Made by a program: the position numbers and the translations under genes. From contig NZ_CP055153.1 in assembly GCF_014075995.1 (NCBI RefSeq), forward strand, positions 3,720,001 through 3,784,000: DNA of 64,000 nucleotides, read 5' to 3'. Below, piece after piece: positions 8,690 through 18,206 of the stretch (its first letter is position 1; each line of letters starts with the position of its first letter). The notes below the pieces were generated by a model. The model made no database searches, was not told where the DNA came from, and saw nothing but the letters and a program-made list of their open reading frames with translations. Source of the DNA: Adhaeribacter radiodurans (GTDB lineage Bacteria > Bacteroidota > Bacteroidia > Cytophagales > Hymenobacteraceae).

Positions 8690-8959
8690 TTAAGCCGCAT
8701 TTCTATAAACAACATAATGCTTATTGTTATGATAGGCGCGAAAAGAAATTCCTTTTTGTTGGCAAAAATGTTTTAACTTATCTTCTGTGCTGCGCTTTAA
8801 AGGTTGATGCCCAATTAAACCTAGAGATAAAAGCTGGCTTTCGTCTTTAGAAGGATCAGGCGGAAACAGTTCTTGCAAGTAATTACCATTCACATAAACC
8901 GGATTTTGATTAGCAGATACCGCCAATTCATTAATCCGATGAAGGGTTGTAATCGTCAT
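8690..8959 (-). CDS. Small hypothetical protein
   Basis: 89 residues, soluble, ending YHNNKHYVVYRNAA. The middle holds LFPPDPSKDESQLLSLGLIG and a basic helix KRSTEDKLKHFCQQKG. The short helical and strand pattern could be a small DNA-binding or winged-helix fold, but this is a guess. It has its own terminator directly downstream, which supports expression. The family is not recognised. Confidence 0.6.
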   Translation of the reverse strand: MTITTLHRINELAVSANQNPVYVNGNYLQELFPPDPSKDESQLLSLGLIGHQPLKRSTEDKLKHFCQQKGISFRAYHNNKHYVVYRNAA

Positions 8960-9567
8960 AATTTTAGTTAGCTAACGCTGGATTTTAAATTGTTTTCGTA
9001 TTTATAAAGTAAGGTCATCCTTATTGATGGCGCTTAAGAAAAAACTTAAACGCCCCCGAATACCGGAATTGTTCCATAAATCTTTAATAAATACAAATAT
9101 CTATAAATCAATAAAATACAGATAAATTAGATGGCGTGCTACTTTATTCCGTAGCAAATGCGCGTTAATCCATTTTATAATGCACGAACTCAGATTGCAT
9201 TATATCAACCATTTATAATTTTAAGCTTTTAGATAATATTGACTTATAAATGTTAGGAGTAAATTTAACTTTAAGCTATTATATCACTTGATGTAGCTGA
9301 AGCTTTATAACTATTACAATAGCCATTCGTTTGTTTCTTCTATCAATTACTTTTATCAATTTAACCAAAGGTTCTTATATTCTAAAAAGCTTTCTGGTTT
9401 ATTAGCTGATAAACTAGATAATATTCTTTACCTATCCCGTATTTATACGGATTCACTTCTCCATCTTAAATAAAAAACAGTAATACTTTCAGGCAAAAAC
9501 AAGTATTTACCTGTTAAATAGACAAAAATGAAACCCTGTTATTTGGCTAAAAATACGATAGCACTAC
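8960..9567. other. Intergenic, no gene seen
   Basis: About 600 bases of AT-rich DNA between divergently oriented small genes. No ORF, repeat or convincing hairpin was found. Confidence 0.45.
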
Positions 9568-9750
9568 ATGGGTTATATTAAAATTAAAAGTTTTAGGGGT
9601 GATCATCTTGAAGAATTTAGTAGTAAACAGGCACAATCCGTTGTTCTTTACGTAGATGCCCCAATAGTAGAAGCGTCGAATAATATTTTGATGGCGCAAT
9701 ACCATAAATTAAAAGTAACTATTATAAACAGGCTAATGCATAAGGACTGA
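9568..9750 (+). CDS. Possible 60-residue hypothetical protein
   Basis: ATG start, 60 residues, no signal or membrane segment (FRGDHLEEFSSKQAQSVVLY). It is followed after 22 bases by a strong terminator, which supports transcription, but it is short and no family is recognised. It may be a chance ORF, because the terminator also serves tonB from the other side. Confidence 0.3.
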   Translation: MGYIKIKSFRGDHLEEFSSKQAQSVVLYVDAPIVEASNNILMAQYHKLKVTIINRLMHKD

Positions 9751-9772
9751 ACGCTGAATAAAATTTAATAAA

Positions 9773-9804
9773 AAAAGCCTTGCCAAATAGGACAAGGCTT
9801 TTTG
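9773..9804. terminator. Bidirectional terminator
   Basis: AAAAAGCCTTG (9773-9783) pairs with CAAGGCTTTTT (9794-9804). It has A-tracts on one side and T-tracts on the other and sits between converging transcripts. Confidence 0.85.
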
Positions 9805-9838
9805 CTTTGGAAAAAAGATGACGTAAAAACAAATGCTT

Positions 9839-10666
9839 TTATAAAGCCAGCGAAAATCGTAGAGGCAAAGTAAACCGCACCGAAACAGGTTGGCCATTTT
9901 GCCGTCCAGGTTGCCAGGGTTTCATACTACGAATCACCCGAATAGCTTCTTCGGCGGTGCCACCGCCGACGTCTTTTATTACCTTAATATCCGAAATGTA
10001 CCCGGCTTTATCTATTACAAACGTTACCACTACCGTACCTTCCAACCCTAAACGGCGGGCTTCGTTGAGATAGCGCAAATTTTGCCGGATAAACTCGTAC
10101 ATTTTTTTCATACCACCCGGAAATTCGGGCATACGTTCTACAAAGTCTCTTATTTCAGTTCCTGAGTCAGCAATCTCACTGCCTGCTATACTTCCTGAAT
10201 TAACAACTGCCGGAATAACATCAGTACCTGGTTCTCCCAGTGCATCTTGTAAACCAGGCTCGGACTCGGCAAATAACGTTTGGTCCGGAACAGATTCTTT
10301 TACAGGAGTTTCGTTGGGTACTATTTGGGTGGTTACCGAACGTTTTGTAGCACTGGCAGGTATTACCTGTTTTAACTGTTTTGTAATGGGTTGTTGCATA
10401 ATTCTGTCTTTTACTTTGGGCAGAATTACTGTTTCAATCTGGATAATATCTTTCTTAGACTTAGTAATTGGTAGCGGATCAGAGTTCAACAACAAGCCTC
10501 CGTGCGCAGCCGCTATAAGTAAACCAACGGCCGCAAACATATAAGTGGTAGCCTTTAAAACATGTTGCGGGTAAGCTTTACGAATAGCAAAAGCGCCGTA
10601 AGCCTGGTGGCGGCCTTCAAAAACAATATCATCCAATGAATAATCAGGAGCAGGCAGGAGTTTCAT
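9839..10666 (-). CDS. Energy transducer TonB
   Basis: 275 residues from ATG 10666; a longer form to 10711 is open but the family begins near DYSLDDIVFEGRHQAYGAFAI. After this Bacteroidota-type cytoplasmic start there is one membrane helix (about 35-55), a Pro/Lys/Glu-rich periplasmic linker, and a C-terminal TonB domain (about 185-275) with MPEFPGGMKK, GLEGTVVVTFVIDKAG and MKPWQPGRQNGQPV. It passes proton-motive energy from ExbBD to outer-membrane receptors. It is divergent from an ECF sigma operon whose second gene also ends in a TonB-C-like domain. The promoter should lie in 10667-10879. Confidence 0.88.
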   Translation of the reverse strand: MKLLPAPDYSLDDIVFEGRHQAYGAFAIRKAYPQHVLKATTYMFAAVGLLIAAAHGGLLLNSDPLPITKSKKDIIQIETVILPKVKDRIMQQPITKQLKQVIPASATKRSVTTQIVPNETPVKESVPDQTLFAESEPGLQDALGEPGTDVIPAVVNSGSIAGSEIADSGTEIRDFVERMPEFPGGMKKMYEFIRQNLRYLNEARRLGLEGTVVVTFVIDKAGYISDIKVIKDVGGGTAEEAIRVIRSMKPWQPGRQNGQPVSVRFTLPLRFSLAL

Positions 10667-10879
10667 AATAAGAGCATAAAAAATTAAGGTAAATGGTAAA
10701 GGGCTATCCATAATCTGGGTGTTTGGCTGAGCTTTTTTTAACGGCGACTTACCTCCTTTCTGGTTAATGGTGTATAAGTAAGATGTTTTTGCACCTCCGT
10801 TTCCATAAGAAAATAAATTTTTTCTTTTCCTGATTTTGCTCGTATTTAAAGCCGTGAGAGTGCCGCAAATTAAATTATT

Positions 10880-11461
10880 ATGCTGTTTCGAAAACCATCT
10901 TCCGGGTCGCTGCTAAAAGACGAAGAACTTATTCGTTTGTACCAGCAAACCAAAGACAGTAATTACGTGGGAGAACTTTACCGCCGCTATACGCACTTAG
11001 TATATGGGGTGTGCCTGAAATATTTAAAAGATCCGGAGGAGAGCAAAGATGCGGTTATGCATATTTTTGAGCAACTACTCGGCGTTTTAAAAAAACAGGA
11101 AGTTACTCATTTTTACAACTGGCTGCACGTTCTCACGCGCAATCATTGCCTGATGAAGCTACGGGCTGATAAAACTAAAGAAGAAAAAGTAAAAGCTTTG
11201 TCTCGTAACGGTTTTTTAGCAGAAGCAGGTTCGGATGATGAAATTCCGGCATTAATACTGGATGCTAAAATAGAAACCCTGGAAAAAGGATTATCGCAAA
11301 TTCCTCCGGAACAACGCCAATGTGTGGAACTGTTTTACCTTCACAAAAAATCGTACAAAGAAATTGCGGAGCTAACGGGTTACGATTTAAGTAAAATTAA
11401 AAGCTACATTCAGAATGGTAAAAGAAATTTAAAAATTTACATCGATCGTCACCATGATTAA
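10880..11461 (+). CDS. ECF-type RNA polymerase sigma factor
   Basis: 193 residues, normal for ECF sigma factors. Sigma region 2 is at about 15-90 (YLKDPEESKDAVMHIFEQLL) and region 4 at about 130-185 (IPPEQRQCVELFYLHKKSYKEIAELTG). It directs RNA polymerase to a stress or envelope regulon. The stop overlaps the start of the next gene by 8 bases, the standard sigma/anti-sigma coupling. It is divergent from tonB. The regulon is unknown. Confidence 0.9.
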   Translation: MLFRKPSSGSLLKDEELIRLYQQTKDSNYVGELYRRYTHLVYGVCLKYLKDPEESKDAVMHIFEQLLGVLKKQEVTHFYNWLHVLTRNHCLMKLRADKTKEEKVKALSRNGFLAEAGSDDEIPALILDAKIETLEKGLSQIPPEQRQCVELFYLHKKSYKEIAELTGYDLSKIKSYIQNGKRNLKIYIDRHHD

Positions 11462-12125
11462 TACCCAACCATCGCAAAGAACCGAACCATTGGGGGTTCA
11501 TTTATCTGAGGAAAAACTTTTCCAGCTGCTCACGGGCCAGGTTACGCCCGATGAAAAACAGCAGTTAGAAGCCCACCTGCAACAATGCGCGCTCTGTACC
11601 GATGCGCTGGAAGGATTTGCCCGAGCAGACTCTGCTGCGACGCAAGCTACCTTACTGGAGTTAAATCACCTTATTAAAAAACGGACTACCCGCCGCAAAA
11701 CACGTACTTTACTTACTGATATTAAAGCCTGGGGCGTAGCTACTGCCATTGTTTTTCTCATATTGATTTCGGCCGCTATTGTTTGGAATGCCGTTCATTC
11801 TGCCAATACCTCGTCCGTTACCAAACCCAAAGCTTCTGCTCAGAATCTGTACGCCAGACCTGTTAAAGGCTATTCCCATTTAAGAAAGTATTTAAATCTA
11901 CGGGCTAACCTACCAGCAGGAGCTTCCCGCAAAGGTAAAGTAAGACTTCGATTCACCGTAAACCCGGATAGTAGTTTAAGTAATTTTACCGTGGTAGCAG
12001 GCCTGGAAAAAGCTACCAATCTGGCAGCTATTGAATTAGTAAAACAAGGACCCACCTGGCAACCAGCCAACAGACAAGGACAAAATAAGGCGCAAACGGT
12101 TAGCGTAACCATATTGTTTAAATGA
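11454..12125 (+). CDS. Anti-sigma-like membrane protein with TonB-C-like periplasmic domain
   Basis: 223 residues. Residues about 15-55 hold a zinc-finger-type segment HLQQCALCTDALEGF, as in zf-HC2 anti-sigma factors. One membrane helix (about 100-122, VATAIVFLILISAAIVW) follows. The periplasmic C-terminus (about 145-223) has KGKVRLRFTVNPDSSLSNF and GPTWQPANRQGQ, the pattern of a TonB C-terminal domain. By position it should hold the upstream sigma factor at the membrane. The TonB-like end suggests it senses TonB-dependent receptors or periplasmic state; this part is inference. A hairpin without a T-run follows at about 12123-12150. Confidence 0.8.
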   Translation: MINTQPSQRTEPLGVHLSEEKLFQLLTGQVTPDEKQQLEAHLQQCALCTDALEGFARADSAATQATLLELNHLIKKRTTRRKTRTLLTDIKAWGVATAIVFLILISAAIVWNAVHSANTSSVTKPKASAQNLYARPVKGYSHLRKYLNLRANLPAGASRKGKVRLRFTVNPDSSLSNFTVVAGLEKATNLAAIELVKQGPTWQPANRQGQNKAQTVSVTILFK

Positions 12126-12421
12126 TTACTTTTATGGTAGTAGAAGTAATCCGGAAGGGAAATAAATCTAAAAGTTAAAATAGGTTTAAAACAATATTTT
12201 GCGCATCTTGTTTCGTTTAAGAGAAAGGTTTTATTTTTGTCGGAAATAGTTGATACTGTTCTTAGTCCATTTCGTAAATGAGTATAAATCTGTTTATTGA
12301 CCTCACAATATCTGGCAGAAAAGCTTACCCAAAATTTAAATTTTAACGTACTTAAAATCAATACTGCCACTTTTGCATCGGGCACCACTTTTGATTAGCA
12401 TTTTGTTTAAACTTACCTAAC

Positions 12422-14539
12422 ATGTTCAGATTGAAAACTAAATTTTTGGCTTATGCTGCCGTGCTGTTGCTGGTAGTAGTATTAGCTTCTTATAAACTAA
12501 TTCATCGCCCTGATACCATTGCCGATAAAAACACGGTATTAATGAAAGTGTTAATGCAAGGTCTTAATTCCGCTCATTTTCACCCAAAAAAAATAGACGA
12601 TACTTTTTCCAAAGAAGTGTACAAAACCTACTTGGAGCAATTACCATTTAATAAATTATTATTTACTCAGGCCGATATTTCTCAAATGAGTAAATATGAA
12701 ACCAATATTGACGATGAAGTAAAAAAAGGCACTTACGAGTTTTTTGATTTTGCTACCAACTTGTATCAAAACCGGTTAAAAGAATCAGAAAGCTATTACA
12801 AAGAAATTTTAACTAAACCTTTTGACTTTAACACGGATGAAACAGTAGAAACGGATACCGAAAAATTGAAATATCCGGCTGATAAAGCTGCTTTAAAAGA
12901 AGCTTGGCGCAAATATTTAAAGTTCCAGACCATGTTGCAATTATCGGAGCTGGTAGACATTCAGGAAAAAGCAAAAGAAAATAAAGACTCTAAGGTGGTG
13001 CAAAAAACCATGCCCCAGCTAGAAGAGGAAGCGCGTAAAAAAGTAGTTAAAACTTATGATAATTTCTACCGGCAATTAAACCAGTACGAAAAAGACGAAT
13101 GGCTGGCCCGCTACGTAAATTCCATTACCAACCTGTACGATCCGCATACGCAGTATTTCCCACCAAAAGCTAAGGAAGATTTTGACCTGGAAATTAGTGG
13201 CCGCCTGGAAGGGATTGGTGCCCAATTGCAAGACAAAGACGGCCAGATAAGAGTGATGGAAGTAATGCCCGGTACTCCTTCTTACCGCCAGGGCGATTTA
13301 AAAGCCGGTGATATTATTTTAAAAGTTGCTCAGGGAAAACAAGAACCGGTGAATGTGGAAGGCATGCGCGTGGACAAAGCGGTGCAGTTAATCCGGGGTA
13401 AAAAAGGTACTGAAGTGCGCTTAACGGTTAAAAAGGCGGATGCTACCATTAAAGTTATTTCTCTTATCCGGGACGTAATTATTAAAGAAGATACTTACGC
13501 GCAATCTGCTTTAATCCAGGATAAACGTAAGGTTGGTTACATTAATTTGCCTGGTTTTTACGCCGATTTTGCCCGTAAAGGGGGCCGTAATAGCGGCGAA
13601 GATGTTAAAAATGAGATTGCCAAATTAAAGCGGGAAGGCGCCACTGGTATAATTCTGGATTTACGCAATAATGGCGGTGGTTCTTTGCCGGATGCAGTAG
13701 AAATGACCGGCTTATTTATTCCCGAAGGGCCAGTAGTGCAGGTAGAATCCAGCGGAGCGGCTCCTAATGTACTACGCGACCGCGATTCTGCTACGCAGTT
13801 CGATGGCCCGGTAGTAGTAATGGTAAACTCTTTTAGTGCTTCTGCTTCCGAAATTTTAGCTGCGGCCTTGCAAGATTACAAGCGGGCCATTATTGTGGGT
13901 TCTTCTTCTACCTACGGCAAAGGCACGGTACAACAGGTTTTTGACTTCGACCAGGTGTTGCCATCTGAATACGATGCTTTAAAACCGTTTGGATCGTTAA
14001 AATTAACAACTCAGAAATTTTACCGGATTAATGGCGGTGCTACTCAGTTAAAAGGTGTAACCCCAGACGTTATACTACCGGATTTATACACCTTTGTGGA
14101 GCAAGGAGAAAAAGAACAGGAATATGCCTTGCCTTGGGACGAAATTAAACCTGCCAATTACCAAGCCTGGTCTAAGCCAGCTTTAAACGTGGAGCGCATT
14201 AAAGCCAACAGCAAACAACGGATAGCCAGCAACGAATTATTCAACGCGATTACCCAGCAAGCCAAGAACTTTAAAGCAAGGGCCGATATGACGTATTATT
14301 CGTTAAAATTGGCTAATTACCGGGCCATGCAGAAAAAAGCAAAAGATGAATCGAAGAAATACGAAGCGCTGCAAAAAAGTGCTCCCGAAATTACGGTTAC
14401 TGCTTTAAAATCTGATTTAGCTCAGGCCCAATCCGATAGTGTAAAAGTAAATCGCTTAAATCGGTTTGCTAAAAATTTAAAGAAGGATATTTACCTGGAA
14501 GAAGCTCTGAACGTGGTAAAGGATCAGTTTAACGAATAA
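12422..14539 (+). CDS. prc: Carboxy-terminal processing protease (S41/Prc-Tsp)
   Basis: 705 residues, the length of Prc/Tsp. It has an N-terminal signal or anchor helix (about 8-22), a helical region, a PDZ domain (about 250-345, GIGAQLQDKDGQIRVMEV, GDIILKV) and the S41 protease fold. The serine lies in SASASE (about 472-477) and the lysine is K500 in YGKGTVQ. A C-terminal DUF3340-like helical part completes it. It cleaves periplasmic proteins from the C-terminus, including lipoproteins and peptidoglycan enzymes in other bacteria. Single gene with an exceptionally long palindromic terminator. Confidence 0.93.
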   Translation: MFRLKTKFLAYAAVLLLVVVLASYKLIHRPDTIADKNTVLMKVLMQGLNSAHFHPKKIDDTFSKEVYKTYLEQLPFNKLLFTQADISQMSKYETNIDDEVKKGTYEFFDFATNLYQNRLKESESYYKEILTKPFDFNTDETVETDTEKLKYPADKAALKEAWRKYLKFQTMLQLSELVDIQEKAKENKDSKVVQKTMPQLEEEARKKVVKTYDNFYRQLNQYEKDEWLARYVNSITNLYDPHTQYFPPKAKEDFDLEISGRLEGIGAQLQDKDGQIRVMEVMPGTPSYRQGDLKAGDIILKVAQGKQEPVNVEGMRVDKAVQLIRGKKGTEVRLTVKKADATIKVISLIRDVIIKEDTYAQSALIQDKRKVGYINLPGFYADFARKGGRNSGEDVKNEIAKLKREGATGIILDLRNNGGGSLPDAVEMTGLFIPEGPVVQVESSGAAPNVLRDRDSATQFDGPVVVMVNSFSASASEILAAALQDYKRAIIVGSSSTYGKGTVQQVFDFDQVLPSEYDALKPFGSLKLTTQKFYRINGGATQLKGVTPDVILPDLYTFVEQGEKEQEYALPWDEIKPANYQAWSKPALNVERIKANSKQRIASNELFNAITQQAKNFKARADMTYYSLKLANYRAMQKKAKDESKKYEALQKSAPEITVTALKSDLAQAQSDSVKVNRLNRFAKNLKKDIYLEEALNVVKDQFNE

Positions 14540-14541
14540 TT

Positions 14542-14609
14542 AGTAAATTCTTTATAAAACAAAAAGGCCGGTAAATTTACCGGCCTTTTTGTTTTATAAA
14601 GAATTTACT
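14542..14609. terminator. 68-base perfect palindrome acting as terminator
   Basis: Arms of 34 bases with no spacer and no mismatch, centred between 14575 and 14576. The GC core GGCCGGTAAATTTACCGGCC is flanked by A5/T5 and then mirrored AT-rich sequence out to AGTAAATTC. It begins three bases after the prc stop. It is far longer than needed for termination; see findings. Confidence 0.9.
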
Positions 14610-14842
14610 CTCTAATTTCTGATCCCTCTTCCATTCAGTTATCTCCTCACTAAACACTACTCAAATAAGCGTTATTATTTACTAATTTAAATAGTATTAC
14701 AAAAAAATTATTCAACTAAATATTTTAGTTTAAACCAGGTTTTTCGTAAATTTATAGTGTAGTTAAGTATAAAACATCATACTTACAACTATCTGTTTAT
14801 CAGCAGTATAAATTTACAACTTAGCTATAAATTTTAGTTTAT

Positions 14843-14870
14843 TTTGCAACTAAAAGATCTACTAAATTTG
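14843..14870 (+). promoter_or_regulatory. Possible promoter of the 344-residue orphan
   Basis: TAAATTTG at 14863-14870 is an exact TAnnTTTG -7 box, and TTTG ends at 14846, 16 bases upstream, slightly short for Bacteroidota. The ATG at 14881 would leave almost no 5' leader. Confidence 0.3.
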
Positions 14871-14880
14871 TTATCAAATT

Positions 14881-15915
14881 ATGAAAAAGCTAACGGACGA
14901 AAACGTAATTCCTTTATTTTCGGAAGAGCCAAAAAAGCCGGACGAAGTATGGCGTAAATCCATTCCGGCGCAGGTTTTTCTGAATTATTTTTTTGCTATC
15001 AACTACCATATTCAGCATACGGATGATGCTTTTGGATTACAGCACTTAAGTTTCTTCCGGGAGCATCGGGCTAAGTTCGATGAAAAAGATTTAGCGGCTA
15101 TTACTAAATTGTTGCACAGCTGCTGGAGTACCGAATACGCCTTACGGGCTACCGCTGAATTAGGTAACGACGACTATTTACGAAATGCCTTACATTGGAC
15201 ATTTCCACAGGCATTCTATACCATTTTTGCCGGGTTACAAGCCTTTTTGTATACGCTGGATGTAAAAACCAATAATGCTACGGTAATGCGCCGCGAAGCC
15301 GGCCGCCTGGTGGTTAAAAATGCTTATCCGCGTGCTATTGGCTACTACGCTGCTGGCCCTTATTATGATTTTAGTGTGCATCGCTTGCCTTTGGCCGGCT
15401 ATAAACCAGGTTTGCATATTCCGGAGAAGGGCATTGAAGCTCAGGCTCAGATTGGTCAGTTTTTACGGACTACACGTAAGCTGCAGGCAGTAACTACCCG
15501 CCAGCAGGTACAAAGTAATCCTACTACGGCAATACGGAGCAGTAAAACTGGGGTGGTGCTCGATAAATGGAGTGCGCATCATTGGGATCAGATTACCTGG
15601 CGTTTAGGTTACACCACTATTTTTGATTTGCTTAGCCGCTTACGTATTTCATCGAGTAATAAAGAAATAGACCGCTTCGTGGAAGCTGATATTGATTTCA
15701 AGTTGTTTCACGAATCCTTGCTCAACATTGTTAGCTATTTAAACGCTGTTCATGAGAGTTACGTGGCTCAGGCTATCGGCATCGAAAAATACCAGGAAAT
15801 AGTAGTCACTTTACCCACTCATTTGCAGAATAGCTTTGTGAGTGCTCGTTTACGCGAAAAAGTGGCTCCTTTGTTCCCCGATTCCGGGCGTCTACCATGG
15901 GGAGCTGCTGCCTAA
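14881..15915 (+). CDS. Hypothetical protein, 344 residues
   Basis: A soluble, mainly helical protein without signal peptide or membrane segment. Notable stretches are PAQVFLNYFFAINYHIQHTDD, LLHSCWSTEYALRATAEL and WSAHHWDQITWRLGYTT. The helical, aromatic-rich pattern recalls HEPN-like or plasmid-partner orphans, but no catalytic motif (such as RX4-6H) is clear. It is a single gene with a good -7 box upstream and a terminator downstream. I do not recognise the family, and no function can be given. Confidence 0.75.
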   Translation: MKKLTDENVIPLFSEEPKKPDEVWRKSIPAQVFLNYFFAINYHIQHTDDAFGLQHLSFFREHRAKFDEKDLAAITKLLHSCWSTEYALRATAELGNDDYLRNALHWTFPQAFYTIFAGLQAFLYTLDVKTNNATVMRREAGRLVVKNAYPRAIGYYAAGPYYDFSVHRLPLAGYKPGLHIPEKGIEAQAQIGQFLRTTRKLQAVTTRQQVQSNPTTAIRSSKTGVVLDKWSAHHWDQITWRLGYTTIFDLLSRLRISSSNKEIDRFVEADIDFKLFHESLLNIVSYLNAVHESYVAQAIGIEKYQEIVVTLPTHLQNSFVSARLREKVAPLFPDSGRLPWGAAA

Positions 15916-15945
15916 GTTTAAAATTTATCTACTACTCCATATACT

Positions 15946-15978
15946 AAATGCACCGGCTCAATGAGCTGGTGCATTTTT
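15946..15978 (+). terminator. Rho-independent terminator
   Basis: AAATGCACCGGCTCA (15946-15960) pairs with TGAGCTGGTGCATTT (15962-15976), with one mismatch, then T. Confidence 0.8.
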
Positions 15979-16399
15979 ACTTTTTACCTTTACCGGTAAC
16001 TAGTTAAGTAAAGAGGAAAATTAAATTATAGATGATAAGTTGGGGAAAAGCTCCTCTCCTAAGTTTAGGAGGAATATAAGTAGTTGTTTTGCCACTAAGG
16101 CTGGGCGTGAGAATGAATATTTATTCTTGTTAAGGCGCTTAATCGAGCAAAAGGCCAGATTTAATTTAAAACCTTTGATCCTTTAGGAGGAACATATTAA
16201 ACTACTAACCCAATAGCTTTCTCCTGATGGACAAAGACAAAAGGGTTTTATTACTGTTAACAAATTACAGCTAATTACTCATTTTTAAATAAAAGTAAAG
16301 AATCACCTTCATCATCTAAATCTGCGTACTTTCCCTTTTTCTTTACCAGTCAATTATCCGTAACATTACACTATTATTGGTTAGATCAATTTTGGGCGC
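15979..16399. other. Intergenic, no gene seen
   Basis: The stretch contains TCCTAAGTTTAGGA (about 16056-16069) and a related CCTTTAGGAGGAA (about 16180-16192). These look like small inverted or repeated motifs of unknown meaning. No ORF is supported. Confidence 0.4.
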
Positions 16400-18133
16400 A
16401 TGCTTTTAACTTTCCTTTCAATACTTCTCCAAATAAATCCTGTAATTACCCCGGGTAACTGGCTCACGCCTTTCGAAAAGAGTTACGGCAAGAAAACCGC
16501 TACTTATAAAGAATGTATTGCCTATTATCAACATTTAGATAATGCCTTTGACACTTTCAAATTAGAAGAATACGGTTCAACGGATTCGGGAAAACCATTA
16601 CATATAGCCATATTATCCTTAGATAAAGATTTTAACCCAGTTTCTCTACGTCGGAAAAATAAGCGGATTTTATTAATTCAAAACGGCATTCATCCGGGTG
16701 AGCCGGAAGGGATTGACGCCAGTATGATGCTGGCCCGCGACTACCTGCTAAAGAAAGAATTACAAGCCTACCTAAAAGATGTGGTGGTTTTATTTATTCC
16801 CATTTATAACGTAGATGGTTCGTTAAATCGCAACAGCTACAGCCGGGCTAATCAAGATGGACCCGAAAGCTACGGTTTTCGGGGAAACGCCCGTAATTTA
16901 GATTTAAACCGGGATTACATTAAAACCGATTCCCGGAACGCTCAAACCTTTACAGTACTGTTTCAGGAATGGCAACCCGATATTTTCGTGGATACGCATA
17001 CTTCCAATGGAGCCGATTACCAGCACACCATGACCTTAATTGCTACCCAAAAAGACAAGTTGCAAGGGCCATTGCGAGAATATTTAACCTCTCAGCTTTT
17101 ACCTCAGCTCTACGTAGGTATGCAAAAGCTAAAATTCCCGATGTGCCCCTACGTAGATTCTAAAGGCGAAAGTCCGGATTCTGGTTTAGTTGGTTTTTTA
17201 GAAACTCCCCGCTACTCCACCGGTTATACAACTTTGTTTCATACCATTGGTTTTGTAACCGAAACCCACATGCTCAAACCTTTTGCGGACCGGGTAAAAG
17301 CTCAATACAACTTTCTGGATGTCCTTATCCGGACGGTACAAAAAGATGCTGCTAAAATTGCCGCTGCTCGTCAGCAAGCCATTAAGGAAATGCTGGCCCA
17401 GAAACAATTTACTATTAACTGGCAACTAGATACTACCACCGTAGATACCATTACCTTTTTAGGTTACGAAGCCAAACACAAACCCAGCGAAGTAAGTGGA
17501 CTAAGTCGTTTATACTACGATCGTCAGGCCCCTTACACTAAGAAAATAAACTACTATAATACCTACCGGGCAAGTTTAACCGTGACTCGACCCACTGCCT
17601 ACGTTGTACCCCAAGCCTGGGAAGAAGTAATTGACCGTTTACGTTTAAACTGGGTTAAGATGCGTACGCTTCGGCGGGATACCAGCCTGACTGCCGAAGT
17701 TTATTACCTCACTGATTATAAAACGGGCAACCGCTCGTACGAAGGACATTATTTGCACTCAGGGGTACAAGTGCGCTCGGAGAAGCAACGCCTAAATTAT
17801 TTTGCCGGCGACTATATTATTCCGGTAAACCAACCGGCAGCCCGTTTTTTGATAGAAACCCTGGAACCACAAGCCACAGATTCTTACTTTAACTGGGGTT
17901 TTTTTGATGGAATTCTGCAGCAAAAAGAATACTTTTCGAGCTACGTTTTTGAAGATGTTGCCGCCAAACTGTTGCAACAATATCCAAACCTTAAAAAGCA
18001 ACTTCAGGAATTTATCACAAAAAATCCGGAAGCAGCTAAAAATGCTCAGGCGCAACTCGATTTTGTATACCGCCATTCGCCTTATTACGAAAAGTCACAC
18101 CTGCGTTACCCCATAACCCGAATTGTGCCGTAA
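16400..18133 (+). CDS. M14 family zinc metallocarboxypeptidase, probably secreted
   Basis: 577 residues. A short hydrophobic start (MLLTFLSILLQ) suggests export, though the signal is weak. Zinc ligands are seen in NGIHPGEPEG (H and E) and DTHTSNGADY (H). Substrate and scaffold motifs are NVDGSLNRNSYSR and RNLDLNRDY. FVTETHMLKP contains the likely catalytic glutamate. M14 enzymes remove C-terminal residues from proteins or cut peptidoglycan stem peptides. The C-terminal 250 residues are an extra domain seen in Bacteroidota members. It is probably transcribed with the following small gene. Confidence 0.88.
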   Translation: MLLTFLSILLQINPVITPGNWLTPFEKSYGKKTATYKECIAYYQHLDNAFDTFKLEEYGSTDSGKPLHIAILSLDKDFNPVSLRRKNKRILLIQNGIHPGEPEGIDASMMLARDYLLKKELQAYLKDVVVLFIPIYNVDGSLNRNSYSRANQDGPESYGFRGNARNLDLNRDYIKTDSRNAQTFTVLFQEWQPDIFVDTHTSNGADYQHTMTLIATQKDKLQGPLREYLTSQLLPQLYVGMQKLKFPMCPYVDSKGESPDSGLVGFLETPRYSTGYTTLFHTIGFVTETHMLKPFADRVKAQYNFLDVLIRTVQKDAAKIAAARQQAIKEMLAQKQFTINWQLDTTTVDTITFLGYEAKHKPSEVSGLSRLYYDRQAPYTKKINYYNTYRASLTVTRPTAYVVPQAWEEVIDRLRLNWVKMRTLRRDTSLTAEVYYLTDYKTGNRSYEGHYLHSGVQVRSEKQRLNYFAGDYIIPVNQPAARFLIETLEPQATDSYFNWGFFDGILQQKEYFSSYVFEDVAAKLLQQYPNLKKQLQEFITKNPEAAKNAQAQLDFVYRHSPYYEKSHLRYPITRIVP

Positions 18134-18206
18134 ACCTTTGAGTTAAATTTACTAAATTTCAGGTAAAACCTTGTTTTTAGAGTGAAGAACAGGAAAGTTG
18201 ATAAGA

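Noticed and set aside
11870-12388. 172-residue minus ORF across the anti-sigma end
   Set aside because: It overlaps a well supported gene on the other strand and reads like noncoding DNA.
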